64,000 nucleotides of DNA from Siphonodentalium dalli (GCA_032622095.1 CP136065.1:63347094-63411093); one strand, 5' to 3'; positions 1 through 11,724 are shown, counted from the first letter of the stretch. Notes: generated by a model from the letters alone, not told the origin. Numbers and translations are program-made.

Positions 1-745
1 ACCTTGACCGATCCGACTAAAAATTTGTGTATAGGACTACTTCGATCCCGGGAGCAATATGGACGGGTCCAATTTCACGTGGGACCATGTTCTCGAACGT
101 GCTGATATAGGCATGTTTCTGGACCAATTGAACAATAGTTTGGCCAGACGCTGTATATACTGGGTACTGTCCAGATGGAGGCGATCACAAAAAAAATCCC
201 TAACTAGCCCGAACGAAGTCGAGTACATCAGCTAGTTTAATATATATTTTGGACATTTGTCTGTCTGTTTGTCTGTTAGCTATGGCCGGGAAAACTGCCG
301 GACAGATTTGACGAAATTTGATACCTAGGGGAAATTATTTCCAGGGAGTATTTTGGACGGGTCAAATCTTGATCCCGACCTGACTTTGACATTCAAAAAG
401 ATCAATTCAAGGTCAAATCTGGTAAAACGGAAGTATTTCAACGAAATTTGATACCTACTGTTACTTTTGTCCCAGGAGTGTTTCGGGTGGGTCAAATCAT
501 GACCCTGACCTGATCTTGACATTCAAAATTGTCAATTCAAGGTCAAATCGGGTATAAAGCCGGGCGGATTTCGACGGGTACTTTTGTCGTGACTTTTGTC
601 CGGGGAGTGTTTTGGACGGGTCAAATCGTGACCCCGACATGACCTTCACCTTTAAAATAGTCAATTCAAGGTTAAATCGCGCATTTCTCCGAAAATCAGA
701 GGGGAACATCCCGGACGAAGTGGGGTCCACGAGCTACTATTATAT
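1..745 (-). repeat. Dispersed repeat D, inverted copy with 127-bp internal tandem units
   Basis: Three diverged units with the core GGACGGGTCAAATC, then GACCTGA, then CAATTCAAGGTCAAATC start near 356, 484 and 611, so the period is about 127 bp. A CTGTCTGTTTGTCTGTTA tract lies near 260-280, next to TATATATTTTGG. The same core, in the opposite orientation, makes up 55435-56285. Short minus-strand reading frames here only translate the repeat. The GACAGACA tract and AT-rich tail resemble the 3' ends of short retroelements, but the class is not settled. Confidence 0.7.
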
Positions 746-2181
746 ATTTCTAGATTTAGTTACAAACTAAATACCTGTATATTGTACAAAGAAATGTTTG
801 ACAAATATATCTGTATCAATATTACCATACGGGTCATTAAAATAGATACGACGAAACAAATTTTGAAGGGTGCATGTATCAGGTAAATTTTTATATTTCA
901 AATGATGACAGGAATGCAGAAAGTTGAAGTACCTACGTAATACTGGCTATCCGCATGAAGAGATATACATGTATATAAAAACCAGATGAGGGATATGTCT
1001 GTACAGTTGCTAAACAATTCAGTCATGCAAAAGAGGATCAAAGAGTAAGATACCAAATTGCTGCCTGTGGTAATGTTTTTTAACGAAATTCGGGAAAATT
1101 AGATTACTCTCACCCTGGTTATCCAGAAGATAATTGTGGAATCTGATGACGATCGGACAAGGGGTCTCGTCTGTAGGATCAACCAAATTATTTAGCCATA
1201 AAAATAGTAAAATTGAAGATCACCGCTGGCAGAGATGTCTTCACAAGGACAGTTTGAGAACAAAATATGGCTCACATCTAGCGGTGACCCAAAATATCCA
1301 CATAAGAAAAAGTTCTCCAATAAAAGCTGGCTGCAGGGTGCGCCAATTGATTCAAATTCGAAATTTAGCAGGGTGTACTGCTTGTGGCCATGTTTTCCCC
1401 GCAAATTTGATAGACTGATGGACAAAACCACTGAATCCGTTGAATCAATATACATGTATACATGGATTAATTTATATGCATTGTTATACACAGTACTGGT
1501 ATATAAAGGTACTGAAAATAACTATATTACTAGTATACACAAAATAAACCATATATCATGGCTATGGGTTCTAATATCCGAACATGACAGCTGAGAACTT
1601 GGTGTGAATTAAAGAGTGGTGGTTTCTCAAGCATATCTAACCGTCCACGTTAGAAACATGCCATTAAATGTCATAAGTATAATCTAGCTTGAGGACAGAA
1701 GTGATCCATAAAACCCCCTTAATTCAACCAGGTCCTCGGGCGATGTATGATCGATCACATGATGATCTAGGGGGATTAGAATTAATGTATAAAAACAGCA
1801 CTGCATGTAAATATAAAATAAAATAGTGCTACATCTTATTACAGATTATTGCCATATATAATCAGTGATTATACAGACAGTCTGACAAAATAAAGTTTCA
1901 GTGACACTCTATCCGAAGAGGGGAATAATTTCATCTGTTACAGTCAATGGAGCAATTATGAATCTGGAAAGGTGAAATTTCTAAGTAATACTAGATATCG
2001 ACATGACGCGATAAAATATAACGTAAATGCAATATGGCCGCTGGCGACCATATTTTCCCATGAAATTATAAAAATATTTGATAGCTCTCATCTGATAGAT
2101 CAATATCAAGATAAATATGAAGTTTGGTGATGATCGGATGAGTGAAGTGGACTGTGGTCTGTGCTAAACGGTTTAGTAATG
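746..2181. other. No gene seen; diverged repeat fragments only
   Basis: AT-rich sequence without a credible coding region. Around 1120-1200 and 2025-2180 are two fragments of a dispersed repeat (a GATGATCGGATGAG-like core followed by CTGTAGGATC or CTGTGGTCTGTG) that recurs near 16835-16940. The phrase ATGGCCGCTGGC near 2034 recurs near 9945. Overlapping short frames at 1134-1594 are not supported by codon pattern or motifs. Confidence 0.45.
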
Positions 2182-2481
2182 CTTAAAAAGATTCTTACCT
2201 TAATATTTTTATGTTCACTTTATAAACTTCACTGAGTCATCTTTGTCATGTATTGAGTTTGATATCTTTTGTTAACAGTTTATAAATCATGTATGTCTCA
2301 TGTTTGTTATTTTAATTTATGTGTTTATTATCATTAAATAAAGTTGCATTCCTTAAAAAGATTCTTACCTCAATGTTTTTATGTTCACTTTATAAACTCC
2401 ACTGAGTCATCTTTGTCATGTATTGAATTTGATATCTTTTGTTAACAGTTTATAAATTATGTATGTCTCGTGTTCGTTATT
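2182..2481. repeat. Direct repeat, two 130-bp copies 170 bp apart
   Basis: CTTAAAAAGATTCTTACCT starts at 2182 and again at 2352. Each copy continues for about 130 bp through TTTGTCATGTATTGA and ends at TGTATGTCTC, with few differences. The 40 bp between the copies is unique AT-rich sequence. This looks like a local duplication. Confidence 0.85.
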
Positions 2482-3221
2482 ATATTATATACACTTTATA
2501 GTGTGTTTTCAGAACGAAAACAAATTGAATAAAATCAACAAATTTGTAAATTTAAAAACAATTCAAACGTTGTTGTATTCCATGTCCCAGCCCGGACATA
2601 TACACCAAATTTCAATAATATTCATTGAGAAACAACGGACCAAACGCTATATAACACCCGTATAAATCTTTTATTCCGTATCGAACTCGGGTACATGTTA
2701 TAGTAGGTACCGAATTGACACACGTCGACTGGGCGAGTTGGCCCTGGGCGATTAGGCCGATTCCGGCACATTCTAGAATTTACCGTATGTATCCGTTTAC
2801 GCGTAGTTTACTTTAGAAAGTTCCGCAATTAATACCGTAAATAGAGCGACCTTATTTGACAGAGAATGCCTCTGTTATTGATTATCAAGTTGCTGTACAT
2901 TAAAAACGACAAATTCACATGCTCGTTCAAGCGCAGTTAGTCTATTTTCCCCATGTTAAAGGACATCCACAAATACTAAATAACGCTAACCTACTGCCGA
3001 ATGTTTGACACGACAACTGTTAACATATTTGGGCTGAATTCATCTGACGCGGTATTATTCCTCAAAATAAACAACAAAACCATCGTTACTTGGAAATGTA
3101 GTTTGGGCTAACATTTACATAAATCCTCCAGATCAATTATCCGACACACACGTCAGATGAAAAAGTCACATGAAGTAACCGGCCAAATTGGCCGAAATGA
3201 ACGTATGCGACAAACAATTCA
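2482..3221. other. No feature recognised
   Basis: No reading frame with recognisable motifs, no clear inverted or tandem repeat. Read as intergenic or repeat-decay sequence. Confidence 0.4.
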
Positions 3222-3400
3222 AGGGGAATAACTCATCTCGGTGGCGGTTTCCCGGCGATCGATACGGTTATCGCCTCTTGCTCAGAAATACAGTACGACT
3301 GATCGCGCTTCATCAATTATGGTGGTTACTTACCACGATTACCAGCTCCCGATGATATATCTAAAATGTCAGCAGTCCGACGATGTTCTCTACTTTTCTG
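3222..3400 (+). repeat. Diverged repeat J, copy 1
   Basis: From AGGGGAATAACTCATCT through GGTTTCCCGGCGATCGAT to a CACGATTACCAGCTC stretch, this aligns by eye with 4826-4960 (AGAGGAATAATTCATCT, GGTATCCCGATCAAT, CACGATTGTCAGCTC). A second homologous part follows at about 3780-3870 and 5040-5150 (GGATCTGTCT). Copy 1 is therefore interrupted by repeat K (3460-3786). Function unknown. Confidence 0.6.
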
Positions 3401-3459
3401 GCTCGTTCACGTGTACTAAACAGCGGAACTGGAATAACTAGAATACCATATATTTATAT

Positions 3460-3786
3460 ATATGCATTGTGTTCATGTAATAAAATTTCAAGAGTGGACC
3501 AGCCATTGTTCATATATGTACATAAATATCGGAAGCAATTAATGCGGTCATAAAAGTTACATATTGGAACAATGAGACAACCGCGAAGATACATCCGCGA
3601 AAACCCAAAATGTGTTGTCCTGCGAGATATCCCCATGGATATAGCTCCATTAACACGGCCAGATCAGCCTTAATACCATTTCCTAAGATCGCGTGAAACC
3701 CGAAATGGTTTGTCCTGCCAGATATATCCACCGCCCCATTAACACGGCCATCGTAGCAGTAAACACCCTTAGTATAGGGCGTAATA
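3460..3786 (-). repeat. Dispersed repeat K, copy 1
   Basis: The reverse complement of this segment reappears at 39925-40272, including ATATCTGGCAGGACAA, the phrase TTTCGGGTTTTCGCGGATG in variant form, and the end AGCAGTAAACACCC. Inside it the motif ATATC-GGCAGGACAA-CATTTCGGGTTT is itself tandemly duplicated, about 85-90 bp apart. Minus-strand frames repeat a GQHILGF-like peptide for this reason and are not taken as genes. Confidence 0.75.
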
Positions 3787-4825
3787 AAGATAGGATCTGT
3801 CTGATCGATTAAAAAATATCAAGAAAATATAAATGAATGATAATATACCTGTAATTAAGCCCTTCAGAACAAATATCATCCCGTCTGTTGTGTGTGATCA
3901 GAATAGTGGCTGACTATTGATCTAGCGCGAGTATATAGCGTGCACAAGGTCGAAAACAATTATATTCGGGTTGAAATTTAATGGACTAGTTGGAATTTGG
4001 GGTCACAAATGGTCGAAATGAGTCGAACACATGGATAACTCGAAGTAATACAACGGTCCCTTGCGATTCGACTTAACGAATTTTAACTGTACCTGTAATT
4101 AAGCCCTTCATTATAAAATGTTCGTATAAAAATAATAAATGTGTCATATAGGATTCACCTTTCGTTGTGACAAATTTGGGCGATTTTACGACTTGATGTC
4201 CGATTCATCTGCGACACTGAGCAACTGAGCAACTGAGTAATCTTGACACATCAGGTTTCCATACTCCTAACTGTTTGATACCAGCCGTATAGATAATCGC
4301 CATGGTGTAGACAAACGATTCTAGGTTACACTGGTGTATACGTAAATAGGGTTCGGAGTGACATCTAGCGGATGCGGGAGGAGAGAATAAAATAGACACT
4401 GGGCCCTGTTTGGTCAATAGCATTGTGTGCTTTTTGCATAACACCTCTTCCCTATGATTTCCTATAGGTAAAATAGCCATTGGCACAGGAATTAACCATG
4501 TGTAGTGGAGTTTTAATTTTTTGGCGTGGTCTAAATTATGACAGTATTTTCTAGTGCGGTTCTGACACTAGTTACGAAAACACAAGATTTAAAGGCAAAT
4601 TCCCTGCTAGACGGACATGACTTTTTTACGTAAAAAGTTTCTCCAAATGTCAATTTTTCAGATTTAAAGAAAATTTTGGACCGAAAATTTATGTTCCCAA
4701 CAGTATACACTAAAACTAGCACTGAGGCCTATGGAAAACATTTACACCAGTGTAACCTACCAGCCGTATAGATCATCGCCATTGTGTAGACAACCGATGA
4801 TAAAAGTACACACGAGAAAGGATTC
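3787..4825. other. Mostly unassigned; one 20-bp direct repeat
   Basis: ACCTGTAATTAAGCCCTTCA occurs at about 3847 and again at about 4090. CCAGCCGTATAGAT-ATCGCC occurs near 4282 and 4760, with TACACTGGTGTA and ACACCAGTGTAAC arranged as an inverted pair around them. No coding region is supported. Confidence 0.4.
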
Positions 4826-5150
4826 AAGAGGAATAATTCATCTTGCTGTCGGTATCCCGATCAATACGGTTATCTCCACTTGCTCAGAAACCGACTGCGC
4901 TTCATCCTCTATAGTGGATACTGGTCACGATTGTCAGCTCTTGTTATATAAGAATGTCACTTCACTCCGATAGTTCAAATCAGTCAGACAATTTTAATCT
5001 CCCAGGTTCTGGCTCCCCCACGCTTACTGATCAGTAACACCGGAATATAAAGATTGGATCTGTCTTCCAGATCAAAAGTATCAAGAATATATAAAAGTAA
5101 TTGAAAGATAACACATTTCAACATTATTCCTTCAACACAATATGTCGATT
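4826..5150 (+). repeat. Diverged repeat J, copy 2
   Basis: Uninterrupted partner of 3222-3400 plus 3780-3870. It lacks repeat K, which sits between the two halves in copy 1. The contrast suggests K arrived after the duplication, or was lost here. Confidence 0.55.
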
Positions 5151-5230
5151 GAATCCTGGTGTATAAAATAATTATGTTGTTCTAACAACATTAATAAGAA
5201 AAACAAATTAACTAATCACGTTTTGTTCGG

Positions 5231-5575
5231 GATGGGCACTATGTTATATGGGACCAAGCCTTCTTCATCACGGCTCCAACTTTGTGGAAGAAACTCCCAG
5301 ATGATCTGAGAATTTCGTAAACTTTTGAAGACACATATTTTAAAAATCGCTTATGGACTCAATTGAATATTTTACTGACTTATATCTGGAGGGTTTTTTA
5401 GATTCTAATTTCTCTCCAAATGACTTTTAACTATTGATTTATAGCTGTGTTTTTAATTGTATCCGCGTGTTTTCTCTTCTTTTATCCTAGTATGTTCTGT
5501 TATTGTATATATATTGTGAAATAGGCGTTCTACAAATGTTAATAACAATAATAATAATAATACTAATATGTACCC
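5231..5575 (+). mobile_element. 3' end of a non-LTR retrotransposon (CR1/L2/Rex1-like group)
   Basis: One frame reads AFFITAPTLWKKLPDDLRIS, a stop, then TFEDTYFKNRLWTQL. This is the C-terminal signature of CR1-group ORF2 proteins, usually of the form FxxAAPxLWNxLPxxIR...FKxxLKTxLF. It is followed by about 170 bp of 3' UTR ending in AGGCGTTCTACAAATG and an (AAT)n tail near 5545-5572. The compact-tail style matches the LINE at 18978-21239, which ends in GGCGCTATACACA and (ATT)n. The copy is strongly 5'-truncated and carries an in-frame stop, so it is dead. Confidence 0.8.
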
Positions 5576-5699
5576 CATATAGCAAAACTATAACATATTA
5601 CGAACACTAACATTTCAGTATTGTCGTTAATATTGACTAGAATATTCAAAAATCTCGTTCCACACGAACGAATGACTGATACGCAACCAACTACTCAAC

Positions 5700-6052
5700 A
5701 GATCCTCGCGTAAATACGCACATAATCGACCTATAATGTTAAATAGGTACATAATGTGATTATTTGGTTCTGAAATAAGCAAATAAGGGAGTCACACCCG
5801 TTATTTCGTTTTATTTCGCGTACCACAGTGAAACCACATGTTAAAGAGCGTACACCTGATAAGACTTAGTCATGAGTTAGTTTATTTGTGTTATTGTCCG
5901 TACATAATCTGCTTATAATCGCCTAATTATGAGTCGATAATGTGACTAAAATGCTTTCATCTTCAGAATTATCTACTCAAAATGAGGCAATATTATCTAC
6001 CTAAAACAAGTTCTGGATAATAAGATAATGTGCGGGTTTTCGGGAGAACAGA
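5700..6052 (-). repeat. Mosaic repeat E, copy 1 (reverse orientation)
   Basis: Read on the minus strand it starts with TTCTCCCGAAAACCCGCAC and ATTATC, passes TTTTGAGTAGATAAT and AAAGAGCGTACACC-type words seen reversed on the + strand, and ends with GTGCGTATTTACGCGAGGAT. The same order of words is found at 29542-29885, 51230-51602, 52475-52893 (reverse) and 61130-61425. No open frame. It is likely a non-autonomous transposon. Confidence 0.75.
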
Positions 6053-6163
6053 CTACTGTTATATGTAAAAAATAAATTCCTGCAATTAGATATTATCTGC
6101 TGGTTCCTGTTGTTCCATTTCCACAAAAAAAGGATTGGATCAGATTGGATCAACGTTATAACT

Positions 6164-6508
6164 TTAAATGAGTATTGTACACTAAATCCGGCCACCAATG
6201 GGACCATCTCCTATTATACTCAACAGCATATATGCAACAAATAAATTAATTTGAGCCATGGGGGTTAGTGCAAAATAAACACAGCTGCTCCATGAACGAT
6301 GAACAATTTAATTATAATGAAAATGAGTTAATGGCTCGAGTCAAAAACTATAATTACCATATTATGTGCATCGTTCATAGAGCGCATGTGTGTATTTTTG
6401 CAATAATCCATGGCTCAAATTCATTCATGTGTTGAATATATGTTGAGTATAAAAGAAGATGTACCCATAAATGACCGGATTTAGTGTACACGTAAAGTAC
6501 CCCTTTAA
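6164..6508. mobile_element. TTAA-flanked foldback MITE T1 (Kolobok/T2-like)
   Basis: Nearly the whole element is one hairpin. The left arm has TACACTAAATCCGGCCA and GGGACCATCTCCT; the right arm has the reverse complement, ending TGACCGGATTTAGTGTACA. TTAA lies at both outer edges (6164-6167 and 6505-6508). The loop is near 6330 (GGCTCGAGTC). TTAA duplications with AAAGG-type ends are typical of Kolobok/T2 MITEs. Assignment to that superfamily is inference, as no transposase is present. Confidence 0.75.
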
Positions 6509-6610
6509 GCGTAGAATGCCCACACTCCTTTTTGCAGTCTCCCATTATTATAACTATAGCCGGGAAGATAATGTACATACATAGACGTCGCGACAGGTGG
6601 TTTGTGTGTA

Positions 6611-6631
6611 CCCCCCCCCCCCCCCCCCCCC
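6611..6631. repeat. Poly-C tract, 21 bases
   Basis: Uninterrupted C run. Another long C run is at 33717-33740, and shorter G runs lie at about 9705, 15518, 26563 and 57520. Confidence 0.95.
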
Positions 6632-7497
6632 ACAACCTTGGTAAAAACTTTCAATAGTTGGCAATTTCCTGTCTGACACAACGTTAGTTGGAAATTGTAC
6701 ACAACATAGGGTGAAATTGTTCTCAATGTTCGATTTACAACCAGTAATTAGTGGGAGTAAGCTGTATTTAGAACAACAGAAGCATATTTTTCATATTTTT
6801 GTCAACATTTTGGTCTGAAATTAAATCAGTTGGAAATGTTCCGACGTTATGGAGTGACAAGTTGAACATTTCTAACAGGTGGACAGTTTGAGGTACCAGC
6901 TGGAAGTTGTAACCCAAGGGAAATTGGTGTGAAAATAGTATTTCGTGGACATGGGGAGTTTGGTCAGGTTCAATGGGGAAGGTGCAGTCGGAAATTTCAA
7001 GCTGGACACCCCCAACAAAATAACCTCTAGCCACGTCCCTGTATCCATCTATAATTGATTGTTACTGTTCGTAAACAGAAATAGGTGAATATATCTCGGT
7101 GAATATATCCACGGTGAATTTTTGCTTTACTAATGCAGACAAAGATATATCTGCCAGTTGGAATGGATAGTCTCCTAGGCATTGCTGCTATAGCTCAGAC
7201 AATATGCTGCCATCACATATTTCTAATTGCCGTGGCGAACTGAACATTCCCATGGTAAAACATACGTACTTCGCTCACTAAATCATTTAATATCGTGTGT
7301 TCTGTAGCAATTGTGACTTCCATTTCCATTAAGCAATGACTTATAAGGGCCAAATGCTGGAAATAGTACAATGAGAATGTCTAGCCAACGTGTTTTATAT
7401 TCACGTTAACTAGTTTAATTCAGATAATTATCTACTTGAAAGACAACAAAAAGAATGGATGAAATATTAAAATTGTATGCCACAGGGGATATGGTGT
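6632..7497. other. No gene supported
   Basis: A minus-strand frame (6768-7034) repeats short NFQL-like words because the DNA carries loose repeats of AGTTGGAAATT. It lacks a recognised domain, so it is not called a gene. The rest is unremarkable. Confidence 0.4.
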
Positions 7498-7785
7498 CAG
7501 ACCGGTTTTCCGAAGACCTATTACTACGAAGGCCCACAACTCCGAAGACCCGATTCTCCGACGACCTACAACTCCGAAGACCCGATTCTCCGACGGCCCA
7601 TAACTCCGAAGATCCGATTCTCCGAAAGCCCATAACTCCGAAGGGCCGATTCTCCGAAGACCTATAACTCCGAAGGGCCGATTCTCCGACGGCCCATAAC
7701 TCCGAATGTCCGATTCTCCGAAGGTCCGATTCTCCGAAGATTTTGTTTTATCGGGGTATTATCGTTTACTAAATAGTGTACAGTC

Positions 7786-7977
7786 CAGTGGCGAAGCCAA
7801 GGGGTCCAAAAATTCCCACTGCCCCCATTAAACCTCTACTGGCTATTTCAGACAATATGGGCCCCTACCAAAACATGTCCGATGTCATGTAAACGCCCGG
7901 AAATCGTTCATGGGGCATCAACATATTCAAACTTTTCCTACTGCCCCCACCTAAATGGGAATCCTGGCCCGCCACTG
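7786..7977. mobile_element. Short CAGTGGCG-ended segment (hAT-like), 192 bp
   Basis: Begins CAGTGGCGAAGCCA and ends TGGCCCGCCACTG. Ends of the CAGTGGCGGAGCCAG type are common on hAT MITEs. No clean 8-bp target duplication is visible, and the flanks are themselves part of an inverted repeat (TAGTGTACAGTC on the left, GACTATACACC on the right). Confidence 0.5.
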
Positions 7978-8127
7978 ACTATACACCAGATACTATAACG
8001 TTACTTGGCCCATGAGATGCCAGAGTAAAATATACAGGGGTGAACGGGGAAGAACTTGTCGCCCCTGTGCATGTTAGGCTACTCTGACATTCTTGCAGCG
8101 TTTCGTTATAATATACCCGGTGCACAC

Positions 8128-8414
8128 CAGTGGCGGAGCCAGGGTTCCCATTTAGGGGTGCACATTAATTAGCATATGTGGGGGATATGTGGGGGGATAT
8201 ATCATGCATATGATATGCCGAAAGCATATCACGAAGGCCTGATTTGGGGAGCGCATACATGGGAGGGGTCGCCCCCAATCGTTTGTCCGGGGGCTCCCCT
8301 GGGCAGGAACACTGAATATTTGAATGCCTAGGAGGGATTTCCTGACGTTTACATGACATTTGACATGTTTTTTGGGGGCGGTCTTCCCTAGGGCCCCATT
8401 GACCCCCGCCACTG
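8128..8414. mobile_element. Second CAGTGGCG-ended segment (hAT-like), 287 bp
   Basis: Begins CAGTGGCGGAGCCAGGGTT and ends GACCCCCGCCACTG. It contains the phrase CATTTAGGGG and a GGGGGATATG stretch. The flanking octamers are GTGCACAC and GACTGTAC, so there is no direct target duplication. It may have been captured as part of the larger foldback element. Confidence 0.45.
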
Positions 8415-8883
8415 GACTGTACACTATTTAATAAGCGATAAAACATGATCTTCGGAGAATCGGACCTTCGGAGAATCGGCCCTTCGGAGTTATAGACCTT
8501 CGGAGTTATGGGCGTTCGGAGTTATAGGCCTTCGGAGTTATGGGCTTTCGGAGTTATGGGTCTTCGGAGTTATGGGATTTCGGAGAATCGGGACTTCGGA
8601 GTTATGGGCTTTCGGAGAATCGGGGCGTCGGAGAATCTGACCTTCGGAGAATCGGACCTTCGGAGTTATGGGTCTTCGGAAAAACGCTACGTAACCGGGG
8701 ATATAAAATATTTGTAGGAGGGTATGCCGTTTTTGGTTTTGCTTCTGGGAGTTTCCAGGTCAATGCTTGGTGAGTCAAACACTGCGGAATGGAAATTATA
8801 ATGCATCGATGTAGCGGACAAATACAATAATAATGATGGCTACTACACACATATAGTTTAAGGTGTAGACATCCATATTTACA

Positions 8884-9100
8884 TACAGTAATGCCCAAAG
8901 TAATTGACCACTTAACCACAGCAGAATTTTGGGTAATTTTTCAGTATTTAGTCGGAAATATGGCTTGTTGTCATTCATCGGAAAGCTCTTGCCGAGAGCT
9001 TTCCGATGAATGGCAACAAGCCATATTTCCGACTAAATCCTGAAAAATTACCCATAATTCTGCTGTGGTTAAGTGGTCAATTACATTGGGCATTACTGTA
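8884..9100. mobile_element. Near-perfect 217-bp hairpin MITE, TA-flanked
   Basis: The two arms, starting TACAGTAATGCCC and ending GGGCATTACTGTA, pair over about 105 bp with only a few mismatches. The loop is about 5 bp (TGCCG) near 8992, within AAAGCTCTTGCCGAGAGCTTT. TA lies at both edges, as expected of Tc1/mariner-type insertion. A one-armed relative lies at 42843-42973. Opposite-strand frames simply mirror each other. Confidence 0.85.
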
Positions 9101-11613
9101 TCCAGTGAAATATCATTTCCCAATCCAATTACAAGCTATTATAAGAACCCAACAGGTGTATGTATATCTGGTTGTAATACCTTTTAGGCTGATAGCATTA
9201 TCTCAGGACAGTGAACGCAATCTTGACTTTCGAGTCAATGCTGTCATTTTGTAGACATGTTCGTGACATATCAGTTGGTAAGCTCCAATTCAACTAGAGT
9301 TGAGATATTTTGAGACTACATAGACATATTTACCAGGCTGTAATTGGAATATTTATTTTATCAATTGCTGATATTAGCAAGCCTAGATCAGTGTGCAGGA
9401 TGCACACAATTCCGTAATTTCTAACTATTTTCTGATTAGTTTGTCATTATTCCATTCCACTTCGTTAGTCTACTAGAGCAACTACAAATACATATTATGG
9501 GGATTCCTACCCCTCGCAGTGGGGCGTAGGGTGAGCCTATTCTACACCGGGTCAACACGGTGATGCTGCAATTTGACGAATTAAACGCAATACAATATAC
9601 ATGTATAAAGAGCAGAAGCCATGAAATTATAATTCCCGATGTCCAGTCGCTCAAATTTGTCAGAAATTTAATCTTAAAAGTTGAAAATAGTGACCTATTA
9701 CCAGGGGGGGGGTGAAAAAAAATTCCGGTACATATGCCGGTGTGGGTGGGTGGTCAAAGCCACCAACAAGCAATTTTTTCCGCAACTAAAAAAACAATTT
9801 CCTGCTGTTTTTTTAGTGTTTTTGGCAATGAGTTTGGCTTCCAAACCACTTTGAATGAGAGAAATAATGTAACTCTAACTGGTAAACTGACTGCAGGCAG
9901 TTATCGTGTTGTATTTTGTTGCAAATTTTGAAATCCAAGATGGCCGCTGGCAGCCATGTTTTTTTGGCCGAATGACCTCAAAATGACTCATTCCTATTTA
10001 CATGTCCATGTTAACATCCATGATAAATAGTATGCACAGAAATTCATATACAGCTGTTTACAGTGAATTTTCCCCCGCAAATCTCTGTTTTAGTGTTAAA
10101 AGGGGGGTGGGTGTCAAAAAATGGTCGGAAAAAACTGCCGAAAACTGAAAAAAAATTGGCAGTAGGGGTGGGTGGGTACAAAAAATGATCGAAAGGGAAA
10201 AAATGCCATACGTGCCTGAAATTGTTTTCCGACCCCCCCCTGCTATTACAGGCATTTGTTTATTTTGCTGGCCAATATACAACTATAACAATTGTAGACA
10301 TTTCCTTCAAAATGGAACATTTCCAAACAAAATTCCATTTTCTCCACCAAGGGGAATCTGTTTCAACTAATAAACAAGCGAGTGTACCAGATCACCATAA
10401 TAGTTAGTTTCTGTTCATAAACATGTCACCTAATTCTTAGGTATGAGTTCTCTCCTTGTGAAATGAAATCCAACAATGCATATAGTTCACAAAAGATGTC
10501 TAGCTTACTTTACATAAAGTCAGTTACTTTGCATGCAAGCCAGTAGACTCACGCCATTCAAATTTCTAGATGTGAAGATATTTGCCTGATGTTGGAAACA
10601 TTGGTGACCTCAGCGCAATCTTAACCAACCAATGTACACCCATCTACAACAGTACAATAACAAGCTACAAGACATTCGCCCAAAGCTGCTCCTCGTAAGG
10701 TTGCTCTCAGGGTCAATTTCAATCAGGTACGGGGACATTTCAGTTGCGAGAACAACGGCATGGTGTCTCAACACATCCATTGACCTGATCTTAACTCACT
10801 TTCACGTGTTCTGCTTCACCACAAGGTAGTGGACAATGAAATACATGCAAGCGTTCAATCGGCAATACATGTGTGCAAGACTAAACTGGATGTGGCACGG
10901 TGGTAGAAGGCGTACGAAAGAGCGAGTATATTTATTCACGAACATGTTAAACAACAGAACTCTCATTTCCCCGTTATGTATCGACAACAACTGAGCGATA
11001 ATGCATACTCGGATGCCACGCAAACCGAAACATAATACCGGAAGTTGCTCTCCGTATATCGGCGATACGATAAGTTCTTTGTTTATGCCACATTATCACA
11101 TAAATGGGACAGAACTTTGAAAAGTGCAACGACGAACATCCTCATTTCACGCAAACGAGTAGCAGCAAGTTTTGTTTTAAAACAGCTATTCGTCGCCATA
11201 AAATCAGACATAACCTGGGTTCTATAATACAGTTTGTTACCATGGCGATGAGGCATATATGTTGAAATATGCATGGTTATGTTTATATAATTTAGTAATA
11301 TCTGGTTTTCAGCAGACCGGGTGTTGTCGCCCACTGTACTGGCAGTATAATAACATTCCGCATCGAAGTACAGTACTGCGAAAAAGCCTACAAATAATTA
11401 ATTCCGTTCACCCACAGTGGATGCAGTAATTATTGAACCCCCTCCATGCATTCAATTTATTGCATGTATCAATTGAAGGCATCTCTGTTGTATATCTTAA
11501 ACCAGGCCATACGCACGGGTGTAGATATAAAAGAATATGTGATCCTCCGTAGGATAGGGTATCATATAATATGTGATCCTCGTCTCAGGAGTCACTCGTG
11601 GCTCAATGAAGGC
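9101..11613. other. 2.5 kb without a supported gene
   Basis: Short frames only. A G run (about 9702-9711) and GGTGGGT-rich stretches (9745-9760, 10105-10180) are visible. AAGATGGCCGCTGGCAGCCAT near 9944 is a motif also seen near 2030. No inverted repeat of note was found. Confidence 0.4.
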
Positions 11614-11695
11614 AGGATCATATATCAAACTGAGAGGATATGGTGATCCCATGAAAAGGGGATCACCATATCCTCTCATTTTGATATGTGATCCT
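11614..11695. repeat. 82-bp hairpin
   Basis: AGGATCATATATCAAA-TGAGAGGATATGGTGATCCC pairs with GGGGATCACCATATCCTCTCA-TTTGATATGTGATCCT across a 7-base loop (ATGAAAA). Related half-sites (ATATGTGATCCTC) lie at 11535-11580, so a larger decayed foldback element is possible. Confidence 0.8.
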
Positions 11696-11724
11696 AAAAT
11701 AAGAAAATATTTTTATTAACTAAA

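Larger units (their letters stand above)
7498..8692. mobile_element. Foldback element whose inverted arms are 16-bp tandem repeats
   Basis: The left arm (about 7503-7745) is made of alternating 16-bp words, CATAACTCCGAAGRCC and GATTCTCCGAAGRCCC. The right arm (about 8448-8690) is the same array in reverse complement. The inversion continues inwards: TTTTGTTTTATCG and TAGTGTACAGTCCAGTGGCG at 7741-7793 pair with CGCCACTGGACTGTACACTA and GATAAAACATGATC at 8407-8450. The layout is that of Drosophila FB or Galileo-like elements, with long inverted arms built of tandem repeats. The core has no transposase and holds two short CAGTGGCG-ended segments. Confidence 0.75.

Noticed and set aside
6768-7034. 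88-codon minus-strand frame with repeated NFQL
   Set aside because: Caused by loose DNA repeats of AGTTGGAAATT; no domain.
7455-7667. 70-codon frame with RRP and SED repeats
   Set aside because: It is a translation of the 16-bp tandem words in the arm of the foldback element.
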